Shown: positions 42,264 through 52,107 of the stretch, piece by piece
Position numbering within the stretch: position 1 is the stretch's first letter
Layout: each line of letters opens with the position of its first letter
Assembly (NCBI RefSeq): GCF_003573695.1
Contig: NC_039362.1
Coordinates: forward strand, 2,826,929 to 2,890,928
Length of the DNA: 64,000 nucleotides
DNA from: Papaver somniferum
Lineage: Eukaryota; Streptophyta; Magnoliopsida; Ranunculales; Papaveraceae
Reading direction: 5' to 3'
Made by a program: the position numbers and the translations under genes
Notes under the pieces: generated by a model
Databases searched by the model: none
Told to the model about the DNA's origin: nothing
Seen by the model: only the letters and a program-made list of their open reading frames with translations

Positions 42264-44221
42264 GTCCTTCCAAGGTTCTGTGTAGATAGCTAGGGTCTGG
42301 AGTAAAGGTTTTGTGGGTAAACTTCTGGTAAAACCTCCCGAGATTAACTCGGTCACTAGGGACACCTAGTGAGTTAGGATTTTATTTTGTAGTTTTGATT
42401 TGCTTGGGACTAGCAAATAATAAGTTTGAGGGTATTTGATAGACACATTTATGTGTCTAATATGTCTCAATTGTATGTATTGTAAGTGCTCGATTTGGTA
42501 TTTATTTTGTTATTTTATGTCTTTGTAGGAATTTTTAGAGAAATAATCCCTTGCGGCGAAATGGGCTCGAAAAGTATTGTTTTACACCCCGGAGAAAACT
42601 ACTAAAGACACCCCAGAAATGCACCGTAGGCACCCCAAAAATGCACCGGAGGCGTCCCAGAAATATGTTGGAAACACCCCAGAAAAGTGTCAAAGGCACC
42701 CAAGGAAAATATGTTAAAGGCACCCTCATTTTGGATAAGGGCACCCCAAGCACCTCAAGTGTTAAAGGCGCCCGCGTTTTGGATTCAGGGCACCTCCCTT
42801 CTTCACGATTTGAAAAACAGAGTTTGGCGGGAATAGTTGCATGCATACTGTTAGAATTTTGATCGAACATTTGGACGTGATTCTGTGTGATTCAATCGCT
42901 GAAACTTTGTGGAAAGATGTGATTTATCATTAGAAATCTGCTATGGGTGTTGGGTTTGATCAAATTTGGCTGGAATTCCGAGAATTAAAGAATTCAATTT
43001 TTCTGTTTTGGCGGGAAAATGAAGAACACTTCTGGCAGATTTTCAATCGAAATTATGAACATGATTTAGAGAGATTAAATGGCTGAGATTGGTAGGGATT
43101 GTTCCTAAAGGATTAAGGAAGCTAGTACAGTTGTTCGTTTGGGTCACAATTGTCTGGAATTGGATAGACAATTCACGAGCAGGAAACAGAGGTGCACGTA
43201 CATGAGAAGGTTCTGTCACAGAGTAACATGAGTTCGAGAAGATTTTCAGCGTGTTCAGTGCATTCTTGATGACCCTAGCAGTGCAGAGGAGTGTGTAGGA
43301 GTTAAACAAGGAAAGATTTTCATCTCAAAACACGTGGAGAAGATTATTCAGGGAATTATTGCCGAGGAAAATAAAAGAGAATAATTGAAAATATTTTGTG
43401 ACTAGGGCGAGATGTTTCATTGCTGTTGAGTATAAAACGGGTTGTTGGGATTCAGAGAAGGTTGTCGAGGGTTGGGAGGAGACGAGAGAAGGCTGCAGAG
43501 GGAGAAACATGAATTCTCTCTGTTGCTGCTGCTGTTCATGAAGAACATGAAGAACACGATGAAGACACCTGCAACAGTAGTCGTTCTTCAATAGTAGAAA
43601 CAACAGTTAACCGAGGGTCGTATGCAACAGTCTCAACAACACTCCATTTGTATCGTTCTTCTTGTAACAGTTGAACAACGCCTTTGCAACAGTTATTTAT
43701 GTTGCGATTTTTCTGTTCAACTGTTTTACTCCCTTTTAATCAACTTTTGAGTTTATACATGTATTTTGAGATTATGATTAATATGAGGAGCTAAACCCGA
43801 ACACTGGGATGATGGAGAAAGCCCTATTTCACACATGTGGTAATTTTAATAATTCTTTTATGACTTTTTGCATTGATTTATAATTGTTTTATGGTTTTTA
43901 TTGAATGGTTGTGATTTCAATTGACGGGTTATGCTTAGATTAAGTCTTTTGATATCCCATGCTCTCGATTTACAGTCATTGTTTTTCAAAAATCTAATTT
44001 TGGCAAAGAATTGAGTCTATAATTGTTATTTTTGGAGCTATAAATGCCTAGAACTATTACTTGAATCACATGAATGGAATTTGGTGGAATCCTTAGTCCC
44101 AGTGCCTCTCACCAGTGTTAATAATATTTTTGTATAAAAATTATTTATTTATTATTTTAAGAAAACTTTAATCTTTACAAGTCCGAGTGAACGACAACCC
44201 CCTTTTACTACACGGAAAAAC
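42264..44221 (+). mobile_element. fragment of LTR element, same family as 56573-63373
   Basis: 42264-42435 matches the inverted sequence of 58084-58250 (TCTGTGTAGATAGCTAGGGT, GACACCTAGTGAGTTAGGAT, ATAATAAGTTTGAGGGTATT), i.e. the 3' internal end and polypurine tract. From TGATAGACAC at 42436 to about 44220 it matches the LTR, at clearly lower identity than the two LTRs of the complete copy show. Only one LTR and a sliver of interior are present. GCACCCCAGAAATGCACCG-like 22-bp units repeat at 42605-42740. Confidence 0.75.
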
Positions 44222-44433
44222 TTTTAATCGTGCCTCGTCTTCATCCATCATATACTTGACACCACGAATTCTTGTGCTTCTTTGTTGTGTTTGTTCTTGG
44301 GATTGTTGTTGGGTTTGTGGTTGAGTTTGCTATTGGGATTGTTGTTGGGTTTGTGGTTGGGTTTGCCGTGGTGTTTGTTGCTGTGAACGTTGTTATGATC
44401 AATGTTGTGATCGTTGTTGTGAGGAGGATGCCA
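44222..44433 (-). pseudogene. Harbinger ORF1 (Myb/SANT-like) 5' part
   Basis: On minus, ATG at 44433 gives ASSSQQRSQH, stops, then a Gln-rich stretch (QTQPQTQQQS, QEQTQQRS) and RIRGVKYMMDEDEARLKVF, the start of the Myb-like domain that helps PIF transposases bind DNA. It breaks off at the nested LTR fragment near 44222. Stops in the Gln-rich tract come from CAA-to-TAG/TGA-type changes. Confidence 0.6.
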
Positions 44434-45042
44434 TATTTGTTAGAAATGAAATTTATAGAGACGAGATTTATTCTGGTTACTGAGTTTGATATGAATAGAT
44501 TTGTTTGAAAAATAAGAAAGATTAGAGATTGTATGAAATTGTGTAATTTTTAGGTAGTGATGATGAAGAAGGTGTGAGTTTTAAGTCCGGAGGAGAACTG
44601 AATTTATATGGTAACAAAATAGAGCATCAGTCGTTGGATGGAGAGAGTCGTTGGCACTGTAAGGATGGGTGCCAGCGTTTGAGCCAACAACGGGCGCTGG
44701 AATGAAAATCGCCTGCATTGTTGGCTCAGGCGCTGGCGTTTCAAAGCAACATCGTCAGCGTCCTAGTTAAGGCCGCCCGACCTATAAACAAGCGCCCGCT
44801 GCATTTCTCGACTCACGTAACAAACCAACAAATTTGTTGATTTGAACATCCATTTTTCATGTTTGTTAAGTCCATAGTGGGAGAAAAATAAACAAACTCC
44901 AAATGTGTTGAATCCATAGAAAATGAGTTAGTTCACCTCACCAAACACTCAAAAGTTTTCCCCTTATTTCTGTAAATTCTTTCCCTGTATTTATGTAAAA
45001 AGAATTTAGCCCCTGTTGACAAGAGTAATGTCATAATTATCA

Positions 45043-45118
45043 TCTCGGTACGATTTGGCATGGAACAGCCGGATATAGCATTTTATCAGCACGCGAGTCT
45101 AGTAAATTCTTTAGCTTA
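45043..45118 (+). repeat. dispersed repeat R1, first direct copy
   Basis: ATCTCGGTACGATTTGGCAT..GCCGGATATAGCATTTTATC..AAATTCTTTAGCTTA. It is echoed at 46138-46202, so the two may bracket a ~1.1 kb unit. Confidence 0.7.
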
Positions 45119-45182
45119 ACAGAGTAATATAGTATCAATGTCTTTATCGGCATTGTCAAGTTATGAACCCTGGAAAGGGGTC

Positions 45183-45756
45183 CGACCTGGGTTGCACGGA
45201 CGACCCATTTTTTGAGCACGTCCCTGTCCGATGCACGTCGGACATGGGATGCGTGTCCGACACACCAATTTGCGCGTCCTGCGCGCTTCCGGTTTGGACG
45301 CACCGATGATTGAGATTTGAAGTTTTTTTTTTAATTTTTATTTAAACTTCTACAAATATTTTTACTATTACTAATTAAATGAATAAAGGCGAATATTTAG
45401 ATCAATAATTTAGGTCTTTATTAAGGTTTTGTAATTAGAAATGACATCACGTACACCCTTGATTGGGCATGTGTTGTTCTAAAATTACATTTTGATTGTG
45501 CCATGTGTTTATCAGTGATTGATTGTTTGACCTTCGGTGTGTATAAATAAACGATCTCTTCTTTTCTTTTAAAATTTATACACATGTAGCATCATTTTTT
45601 AATACTTAGAATTGAAACACTTAATTTTATTGTATAAATATATAATTATATATATAAATAAAATATGTATATATGTGTCCACGTCGTAATATTTTGGAAA
45701 ATTAATGATGTTCGCGTTCGCGTCCGCGTCCGCATCTACGCGTCCCAGGTCCGAGG
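45183..45756. mobile_element. GC-end inverted-repeat element inside R1
   Basis: Left CCGACCTGGGTTGCACGGAC and right, read inverted, TCGGACCTGGGACGCGTAGA form a rough inverted pair. The left flank is rich in CGTCCGTGTCCGA-type words (CCTGTCCGATGCACGTCGGA) and the right in the hexamer CGCGTC. No duplication was found. The body is AT-rich and non-coding. Confidence 0.4.
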
Positions 45757-45944
45757 GAGATAAGGAATTAACTACAGCTGATTATTTAAGAAAAAAAGAA
45801 GAGAGGGACATGCTACAGTTGTTAGACCATGGTCGTGGTGCTAAGTATTAGAGTGGGTCCCGCATGACACACACCAAACTAAGAAGTTGACGCAACCACA
45901 AAATCATTACCATACTTTTGACATCCTATCCAGTGTAGGACCAA

Positions 45945-46202
45945 TTTGGCGGTTGGAGTGAAACCCTGGAGTCATTGGTAGGGGTCCTATCCAAAAATCT
46001 TGACTTTCAAAGATAAAAATAGTGGAAAGGGTGAGTATTGCGTGTGGCTAGCGCGTCAACAAAATTTTACCGGAAATTTATCAAGACTCATAGCAAACCG
46101 GAGTCCTTTTAACACGACAGTATGAGTACTCATAAGTATCATCTCGATACCATTTGGCATGGATCTGCGGGATATGGCATTTTACCAGCACGCGGAGCTA
46201 GA
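45945..46202 (+). repeat. dispersed repeat R1, longest contiguous copy of the 3' half
   Basis: GGCGGTTGGAGTG, CAAAAATCTTGACTTTCAAA, GGGTGAGTATTGCGTG, TAGCGCGTCAAC, AACCGGAGTCCTTTTAACAC, then TACCATTTGGCATGGATCTG. It shows how the pieces near 5.5, 15.3, 16.0 and 19.3 kb join. Confidence 0.7.
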
Positions 46203-46479
46203 TTTCCGAATATAGTTTTGGTTTATTATTTCCAACATCCTCCCTTAAACCAAGACTTATTCTAGAAAATATTCTTGCATATCTTTGTAACCGACAAACG
46301 GTTTACTCTTCCACTTACTAGCATGTTCACTTACTCTTCAGGTGTTTTCTTCAATGTTTCTTAACAAACTAGAAACACAACCTTGTGATCTATCCACTTG
46401 ATATCCAAACGCGAAAGCAACTCCTTTCCTCTTTATCACTTCACTTGTAGGATTTCTTGTTTTTTTTTACTTACTTCAC

Positions 46480-46590
46480 TTGTAGGATTTCATCACCGAG
46501 CAAGCCAAGAATTCAATTGAATACATACTGATGCTTCTCTCACCGAGCAAGCCAAGAATTCAATTGAATACATATTGATGCTTCTCTTTC
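46480..46590. repeat. ~50-bp tandem duplication
   Basis: CACCGAGCAAGCCAAGAATT then CAATTGAATACATA(C/T)TGATG appears twice in a row inside the copia-type element. Confidence 0.9.
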
Positions 46591-47064
46591 TTCACAGGAG
46601 GAACACAAACTCCTACTTCTTCTCTTCACTGGAGGAACACCCACTCCTATCATACGCCTGACTTATACAACTCATGTTGCAATCAAAAAACAAAAGAACT
46701 AGCACAAATGATAAGAAATGAAGCCAAAAATTCTACTCATACTTCTCTTTCTTCACAACGTTCTTTCTTCTTCTCTTCTCTTCTTTTCTTTTTTCTAGTT
46801 ATGCTTGTTAAAGACAAAACTTTCATACTTCTTTACTCTTCAAGATTCTCTCACAATCTTTTTCTTGTTACACTTCTGCCACAAGGTATAACCTTTCTTT
46901 AAAAATTCTGCCGCACTTTGTAGGTATTCCAAGTTTCTGCCACAAACACTTCAACCACACCTTTTTTTCAACATGTTTGAGCTTAAACTCCTACCATCCT
47001 ACCTTAAGCTCAAACATAACTATCCAATCATTCCTTGTCATTCTAAGTTTTTGAATTCGATCAA

Positions 47065-47215
47065 CTTAGTCAAATTGTACCATTCGTTCCTGACTATAAT
47101 ACCAACTTTGATCCTGCATCAAACTGTACCATCCCTCCTGACTGCAATACCATCTTTGATCCTCCATCAAACTGTACTAGCCCTTCCTGACTGTAGTACC
47201 AGCTTTGACCCTATT
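47065..47215. repeat. ~52-bp tandem repeat, three units
   Basis: CAAACTGTACCATCCCTCC, TGACTGCAATACCATCTTTG and ATCCTCCAT recur three times with small changes. Confidence 0.85.
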
Positions 47216-48086
47216 GCGTCTATTTGCAGCATAAATCTTCTTGGACTCCAAGCTTTCTCAAACTTTTATCATTCAGCCACTACTATATACAACAACGAAT
47301 TTTTTTTCGTCGACCAACTCTGCCAAAAAATAAACCAAACTTCAGCGTGAATTCCTTCCATACTTTACCTCGAGGTCCTCGACCCAACACTCAGTACAGT
47401 AGTACTTGTTTAGGTCCACTACGACAAGCTATTAGACCCATATGGTCACAAGAACACAACCACAATCTTTCCTTTTTTTTTTTTTTTGAAGCAATAAATC
47501 TTACTGAACTTCTTTACGATTGGTCTTTCCATCCGTAGGCCTCCTCTGCATATCAAGTTTCTTTCATTACAAACTCGAGTAGCACCAACAGATTAACCAC
47601 CACATTTTTTATTTCTCGGTTGAATCAATAGTAACAACCAAAACTCATAACTAACATATCAAACTTAAACCGATCATTCTCGAGTGTAATACCTCCGTGA
47701 ACTCACTGATACAAGAAACACCTTCCATCCATAAATCACTTCCATGAAACCATCATGATTCCATTCACTACCAAACAGCAGCAAAGACCTAACTCTTCTC
47801 CATTGACCAAAATCACAATCACCACCATCGTTGCCATACTCTTTTCTTCATCACAGACTCTAGGGCAGCAACTTACACGTGCATCAGCTGCACTTCTCTT
47901 CAGAACTTTGTACTACCTTTTAAATTCACGAACCTTAATTCAAATCCATCCTTTCCTTATACGCCTTCACGAACAAACTTCACGAGAATACTCATCAAAA
48001 AATCACCAACAACACTTTTTAATTTTTTTTACGTAAGAATTATGAACTTCTGTAACTCGATCTCCTTCTCCTCTCTCTTCCTCTCA
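47216..48086. other. copia-type element interior, no pol
   Basis: + frames of about 100 codons exist but lie antisense to the element and carry no domain. A T-run at 47469-47487. Confidence 0.5.
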
Positions 48087-48090
48087 CCTC

Positions 48091-48102
48091 GCTCTGATAC
48101 CA
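48091..48102 (-). promoter_or_regulatory. primer-binding site, initiator tRNA-Met
   Basis: TGGTATCAGAGC on minus, two bases from the LTR. Confidence 0.88.
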
Positions 48103-48775
48103 AATGTAGGATCGAGCAAGATAGAGAAGAATACAACGCAGAAGCAAAAACGACTACATTGATAATCAATTCGGTGTATATAAATTCTCATGGCTCAACA
48201 ACCTATTTATAGTTTAACAAACTTGACGACCACTCAAAACACTTTCCTAACATAAACCAAAGTCTAAATAAAGAACTCTCCTAGAACTCTTCTAGAACCA
48301 AACAACTTGTTTCTCAAGTTAACTCGACTTCCAAATATAATCTTGGTTTATTATTTCCAACAAATTTGTTGGTTTATTGAATGAGATGGAATGTGTAGCA
48401 TTCGCAAGATGTAAGACCGGGCGAGCTTGTCACACCAAAAACATTGGAGCTTGTCATTCCATTGCCCGTTGTTACTTCAAACACCAACGTTTTTTCTAAA
48501 CGCGCGGCGTTATTTTATGAAAGCGCCAACGGCTAAATCTGGACGGCTGAAAACTCTTGTGATCTAAGGGCTATAATTTTTTAGTTCTATAAATACTCCT
48601 CATTCTCAATTCACACATTCTTCACATTCTCCACTCTCAAATCATCTACAAAAATGCCTCTCAAATTTTGTGGTGTTGGATTAAGTTATTTGTAGAACCT
48701 TTGTTTTTCACACGCAAGATGATGTTCATAGGAATGTAGCCGAATCAACACTGTGTTTCTGGGAGAAAGTGTAGA

Positions 48776-49081
48776 ATGTTCACCGCTGAAACAGGGAACA
48801 TTTATGGGTGTGATTCTGGCATATTGTTGTATCGTTTTAGTCTAATTAGTCGTCATGTACCGGAGTTCATCGCTTTACTAATGAAGAATAACAAAAATAA
48901 TCTCAACGATGAAGCCGAACATGAAGTGGAACCCATAACTCTAGCGATGTGGGAAGTATCTCATGACGTCCGTCCTTTCGACTTCCATGCTTGTTTTCAA
49001 CATTCTTATGGTGCCCAAAAAATACAATCCCCACATATACCTAGGAATTCCACCACCCGCCGAGAATTGACGCATATGTAG
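48776..49081 (+). CDS. hypothetical ORF, 101 aa
   Basis: ATG at 48776 encodes FTAETGNIYGCDSGILLYRF, SRHVPEFIALLMKNNKNNLN and EVEPITLAMWEVSHDVRPFD, ending TRRELTHM before TAG at 49081. No family is recognised. It is about 100 bases downstream of an ATG after a CTATAAATACTCC-type TATA box (48590), so it could be a remnant of a transposon gene. A preceding frame from the ATG at about 48655 stops early. Confidence 0.2.
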   Translation: MFTAETGNIYGCDSGILLYRFSLISRHVPEFIALLMKNNKNNLNDEAEHEVEPITLAMWEVSHDVRPFDFHACFQHSYGAQKIQSPHIPRNSTTRRELTHM

Positions 49082-49329
49082 TAGTTGTTTTAATCCAATG
49101 TATTTCTTTTATTCTCGTGTATGATGTGGTTGTTCAATGCAGTATGTTTTTATTCATGAGATTGATGGTGCAATGTTTAATCCAGGAAAAAATAAATAAA
49201 TTACTTATGATATTGATGGTGCAAATGTGAAAACATCCACATGTTTGGCTTTAGATAATCGTAATAACACAAAATAAACAACAAACTAAATAACATAATA
49301 TCATAGTAAATCGATTTTTCCTTCAACTT

Positions 49330-49815
49330 CAATCACCCACTCCAACAATAAACACCTAGGATACTCCCATAAATTCCTTCCATATGTTTCTTCTTCAGAA
49401 GAAGTCCGCAAATGCATAAAAGTCTTGCAAAGCATCCACTGATTCTCTGTGGACAATGTTTGTATTCATGATCTCGATATCCACAATGCTTGCAGTGTAA
49501 TAACTCCTTCTTCAATTTGGCTTTAAGTTTAAGTTTTTGCAGAGTGTTGCAATCATTTATTCTTCTTTTTTAATCTTCACAGCATCATCTAGCATATGTG
49601 GTTCCTATGGACAGTTAGGATCTTGACATTGTAAATACCTGAGATTTTCCGGTTGTTATTCAATCACCATTCTGATGCGTGAAAAACCTTCTTGCGGATA
49701 CTTAGAATACATCCAAGGGTATTGCATAAGACCGTGGTTATCCATGAAACATAATGGACAAACCTCTTTTGCTTCGACAAATAATATTTGCTTCGCTTTG
49801 CCTTAAGAAAACATG
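49330..49815 (-). pseudogene. zinc-knuckle protein remnant
   Basis: In one minus frame with four stops: MFS, stop, GKAKQILFVEAKEVCPLCFM then DNHGLMQYPWMYSKYPQEGF, VIE, stop, QPENLRYLQCQDPNCP, stop, and, further on, KKELLHCKHCGYRDHEYKHC then PQRISG. The C-x2-C-x4-H-x4-C/Y-PW pattern followed by a YL(K/Q)C..C step is seen in transposon-associated CCHC/GRF-like zinc-knuckle proteins. The second knuckle CKHCGYRDHEYKHCP is intact. It is probably nucleic-acid binding. It lies antisense to the Harbinger ORF1 start at 50088. Which element it belonged to is unclear. Confidence 0.45.
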
Positions 49816-50087
49816 GTGGATGTTGTTGGCTTAAGAACGAAATCTGTTGGTTTGATGAGAACCAATAAAACCTAGTGTTGTATTTATAACAAAAAAAAAA
49901 AGCCGTTGGTAATTCAAACGGGCGGTTGTATTAAAGATGCATGTTGGAAGGTTCAACTCCAACGACTAAATTTTCAACGACTCGATTTTCTTTCTCTCCC
50001 TATAAATTCCATTCTTCCAGTTTCCAAATTCACATCTTCTTCTTTTTCTTTCTTTCTAAAACTCTTAATCTCTCTCACTCTGAAGAA

Positions 50088-50141
50088 ATGTCTGTTAGAA
50101 ATCGTGGTCCCAAGTTTATTGAAAAAGAGGATATAACTATT
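50088..50141 (+). pseudogene. Harbinger-type ORF1 start, cut by LTR insertion
   Basis: The ATG at 50088 follows a TATA box (CCTATAAATTCC, about 50000) and a CT-rich leader. It encodes SVRNRGPKFIEKEDITI and is cut at 50142 by the LTR. R-G-x-x-F/Y-x-x-x-E-D is the start of the PIF/Harbinger Myb-like protein (compare RGVKYMMDEDEARLK in the element at 44.4 kb). The rest should lie beyond the right edge of the window, past the insertion. Confidence 0.5.
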
Positions 50142-51414
50142 TGTTAGAGCACTGCTCAGCCGAACTCGCAAGCGTTGTTATCTCAAGCTTGTTTGTAGAT
50201 TTTAGTTTTCAAAATTATAATTCTTGATTTCTAGTTTACATATAGATAAGTCTCGGATTGTTTAGCGGAGTTCATCGATTGAAGACGAAGAGCTATCAAG
50301 CGGAACTTGTGGAACTTCTTCGAAAAAAAGGTATGTGGAGACTTGAACTCATCTTTCACTTGAAAATTCCATTCTCTATATATCCTTCTTGAGACACAAT
50401 CGTTTTAGCTATATAGATTTCTTTATGCGTAATTGATATTTCGAGATGAGTCTTAACCCGCTTACATATTGATGGAAATATGTGTTAGTAAGCTTTTAGA
50501 TTCAACCAAGTTCATCTTGCATTCTTGACGAAATTCAAAATATGATCATATGAAAATTTCCAAGTTATGTGACTCGGATTGTTTCATGGAATGATCATAA
50601 TTCCAATTATCTGAAGATTGCTTTGATACTTGAGTTCGTGGTAAAAACCTATCGTGGTCCTATGAGAATATTTCAGTAATTGAAAAGGAGAATGGAACAT
50701 CTATTGGTTTACGCGCTTGCATGTGTGTAATCCATGTCTGGGAGTCATAGTATGCATACCCGTATGTGTACCCATTTTCTTATGAAAAATCGAGTACCCA
50801 GTACACGTACTTGCGTAAGGTATGGGTCCCACTTTTTCTTCTGCAGTTTGATATAACATCAGGTATGCGTACATGTTCGCATACTAGCGTAATCCAACTC
50901 TAGTCTGGGTCATTAAGGTTTGCGTACCCGTTTGCAACCTTAATGAGATATACTCTATTTCAGTTTTAAACATGAACTATATAATAGATTATAAGGAATG
51001 CAATTACTTGCAAACCGTGGTTATAGTGTTCATGGTTGATTTATGTGAATCAACAAAAACTGATTTTGATCCAATTGTGTCTTGTATACTTCTATGAGAT
51101 ACAGCAATTGAATCAACTCCAAAGAACTAGTTTCATTTGAGTCATTTGAACTAGTATGGGTAGAGATGAATATGGTTGAGAACAAATTTCTCATGTGGTT
51201 AACTTTGGTTGACTATGAACGAACCAAAAAGGTGTACACGTTTAGGTACAGTTACCCAAACCTAAATGAGGGTGCATTACAATTGTGTGTAACAAGCCAA
51301 GTTGATCTAACGGTCTAAGTATATTGGCTTGAGTTTTAATCAGGTTTCATCTAACGATGAATATTGAATGCTTTGTTACCAATATAACTTAGATTGCAAA
51401 CCCTGATTTGAAAA

Positions 51415-51425
51415 CTATATAAGGG
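51415..51425 (+). promoter_or_regulatory. LTR TATA box
   Basis: CTATATAAGGG followed by GAGAACTCTAG. Transcription would start near 51445 and run through the gag-like ORF. Confidence 0.6.
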
Positions 51426-52107
51426 AGAACTCTAGAAACTAGGAAACCTAATCCCCACACCTCATGTGTGTTTCTAGTTGCGACTAGAGTCGATTCTCCT
51501 TTAACCTTAGGTTTTTCTCAAAACCCAGTGGGTTAACGACTTAAAGACTTCATTGGGAATGTGAAGCTTGACCCAACTATTTTCTCTGTAGTTTCGTGTT
51601 CTGATCTTCCTGTATCTATCGCGTTGAGTACTATCTTATCTAAGATTTTCTCAATATTTTATATCTCTGATAGGAAAGATAAAAATAAGTCACAAACAAC
51701 TTCGTCTCATCCTTTTTGATTCCACAATATCTTGTTTCGCTACCATACGATTAAGATTATTGTGAGGTGATTGATATTACTGGGATGTTCTTCGGGATTA
51801 TAATTCCGGTGTATCAATTCCTTGATTTATCAAAAGACGGAATAAAAATCATAGGTATATCTGTGGGAGACAAATTTATCTATTTCGGACTTTTCTGCGC
51901 AATACAGATCAATTCATAAAGTATTCTTTTTTGGGTTGAAGCAACTCTTGGTTGTGAGTGAGATCAACTAAGAGAATCAAGTGTGCCAAATTCGACGTGG
52001 TTCAAGAGGTGTAAGGGAACACGAATATACATTGATCAGCGTGATATTGGTTAGGGATTGGTAGACTTTGAAAGATGTATGGAATAAGAGTATAAGGGAA
52101 GCCTACA

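Larger units (their letters stand above)
41212..44927 (+). mobile_element. PIF/Harbinger element with nested LTR fragment
   Basis: The left end GGGCAATTCCCATGAGATTC and the right end read inverted, CTCATTTTCTATGGATTCAA, both continue into an ACA(A/C)AT-type run and are abutted by TTA on each side (41209-41211, 44928-44930), the Harbinger target duplication. Two genes face each other: transposase on + from the left, Myb-like ORF1 on - from the right. Tandem-like ATCGCTGGCGGTCAT / GCCAGCGTTTGAG (GCTGGCG) motifs occur in both sub-terminal regions. The 3' part of the transposase and most of ORF1 are replaced by an LTR-element fragment. Confidence 0.85.
46203..48362 (-). mobile_element. copia-type non-autonomous LTR element, 3' LTR truncated
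   Basis: The right LTR (48105-48362) starts, on minus, TGTTGGAAATAATAAACC and ends TCCTACA. Two bases on is the primer-binding site TGGTATCAGAGCGAGG (initiator tRNA-Met, 48087-48102). The left LTR survives only as about 35 bp (46203-46237), next to the polypurine tract TTAAGGGAGGA (46238-46248). A TATA box (CTATAAATAGG on minus) lies near 48205. The 1.85 kb interior has no pol genes and several tandem duplications. It abuts R1 on the left without a recognisable duplication, so the left end was deleted. Confidence 0.82.
48363..50141. other. transposon-derived segment, Harbinger-like in part
   Basis: CCAACGGCTAAATCTGGACG (48527-48546), GCCGTTGG..AACGGGCGG (49902-49924) and CCAACGACTAAATTTTCAAC (49958-49977) echo the GCCAACGACTACTTTC/AACGGCTAG sub-terminal words of the Harbinger element at 41.3 kb. 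Two leader-like patches (48590-48655 and 49985-50087: CTATAAATACTCC, CCTATAAATTCC, then CT-rich) precede ATGs. No complete ends were found; the copia-type LTR cuts the left and the large LTR element the right. Confidence 0.45.

Noticed and set aside
42551..42862. LTR-encoded peptide shared by three LTR copies (also at 57754-57969 and 63023-63256)
   Set aside because: The frame starts at TTG, not ATG, in all three and covers 22-bp GCACCCC-type repeats; conservation is that of the LTR DNA.
44272..44508. Hydrophobic Val/Ile-rich protein on +
   Set aside because: It is the antisense of the CAA-rich Gln tract of Harbinger ORF1.
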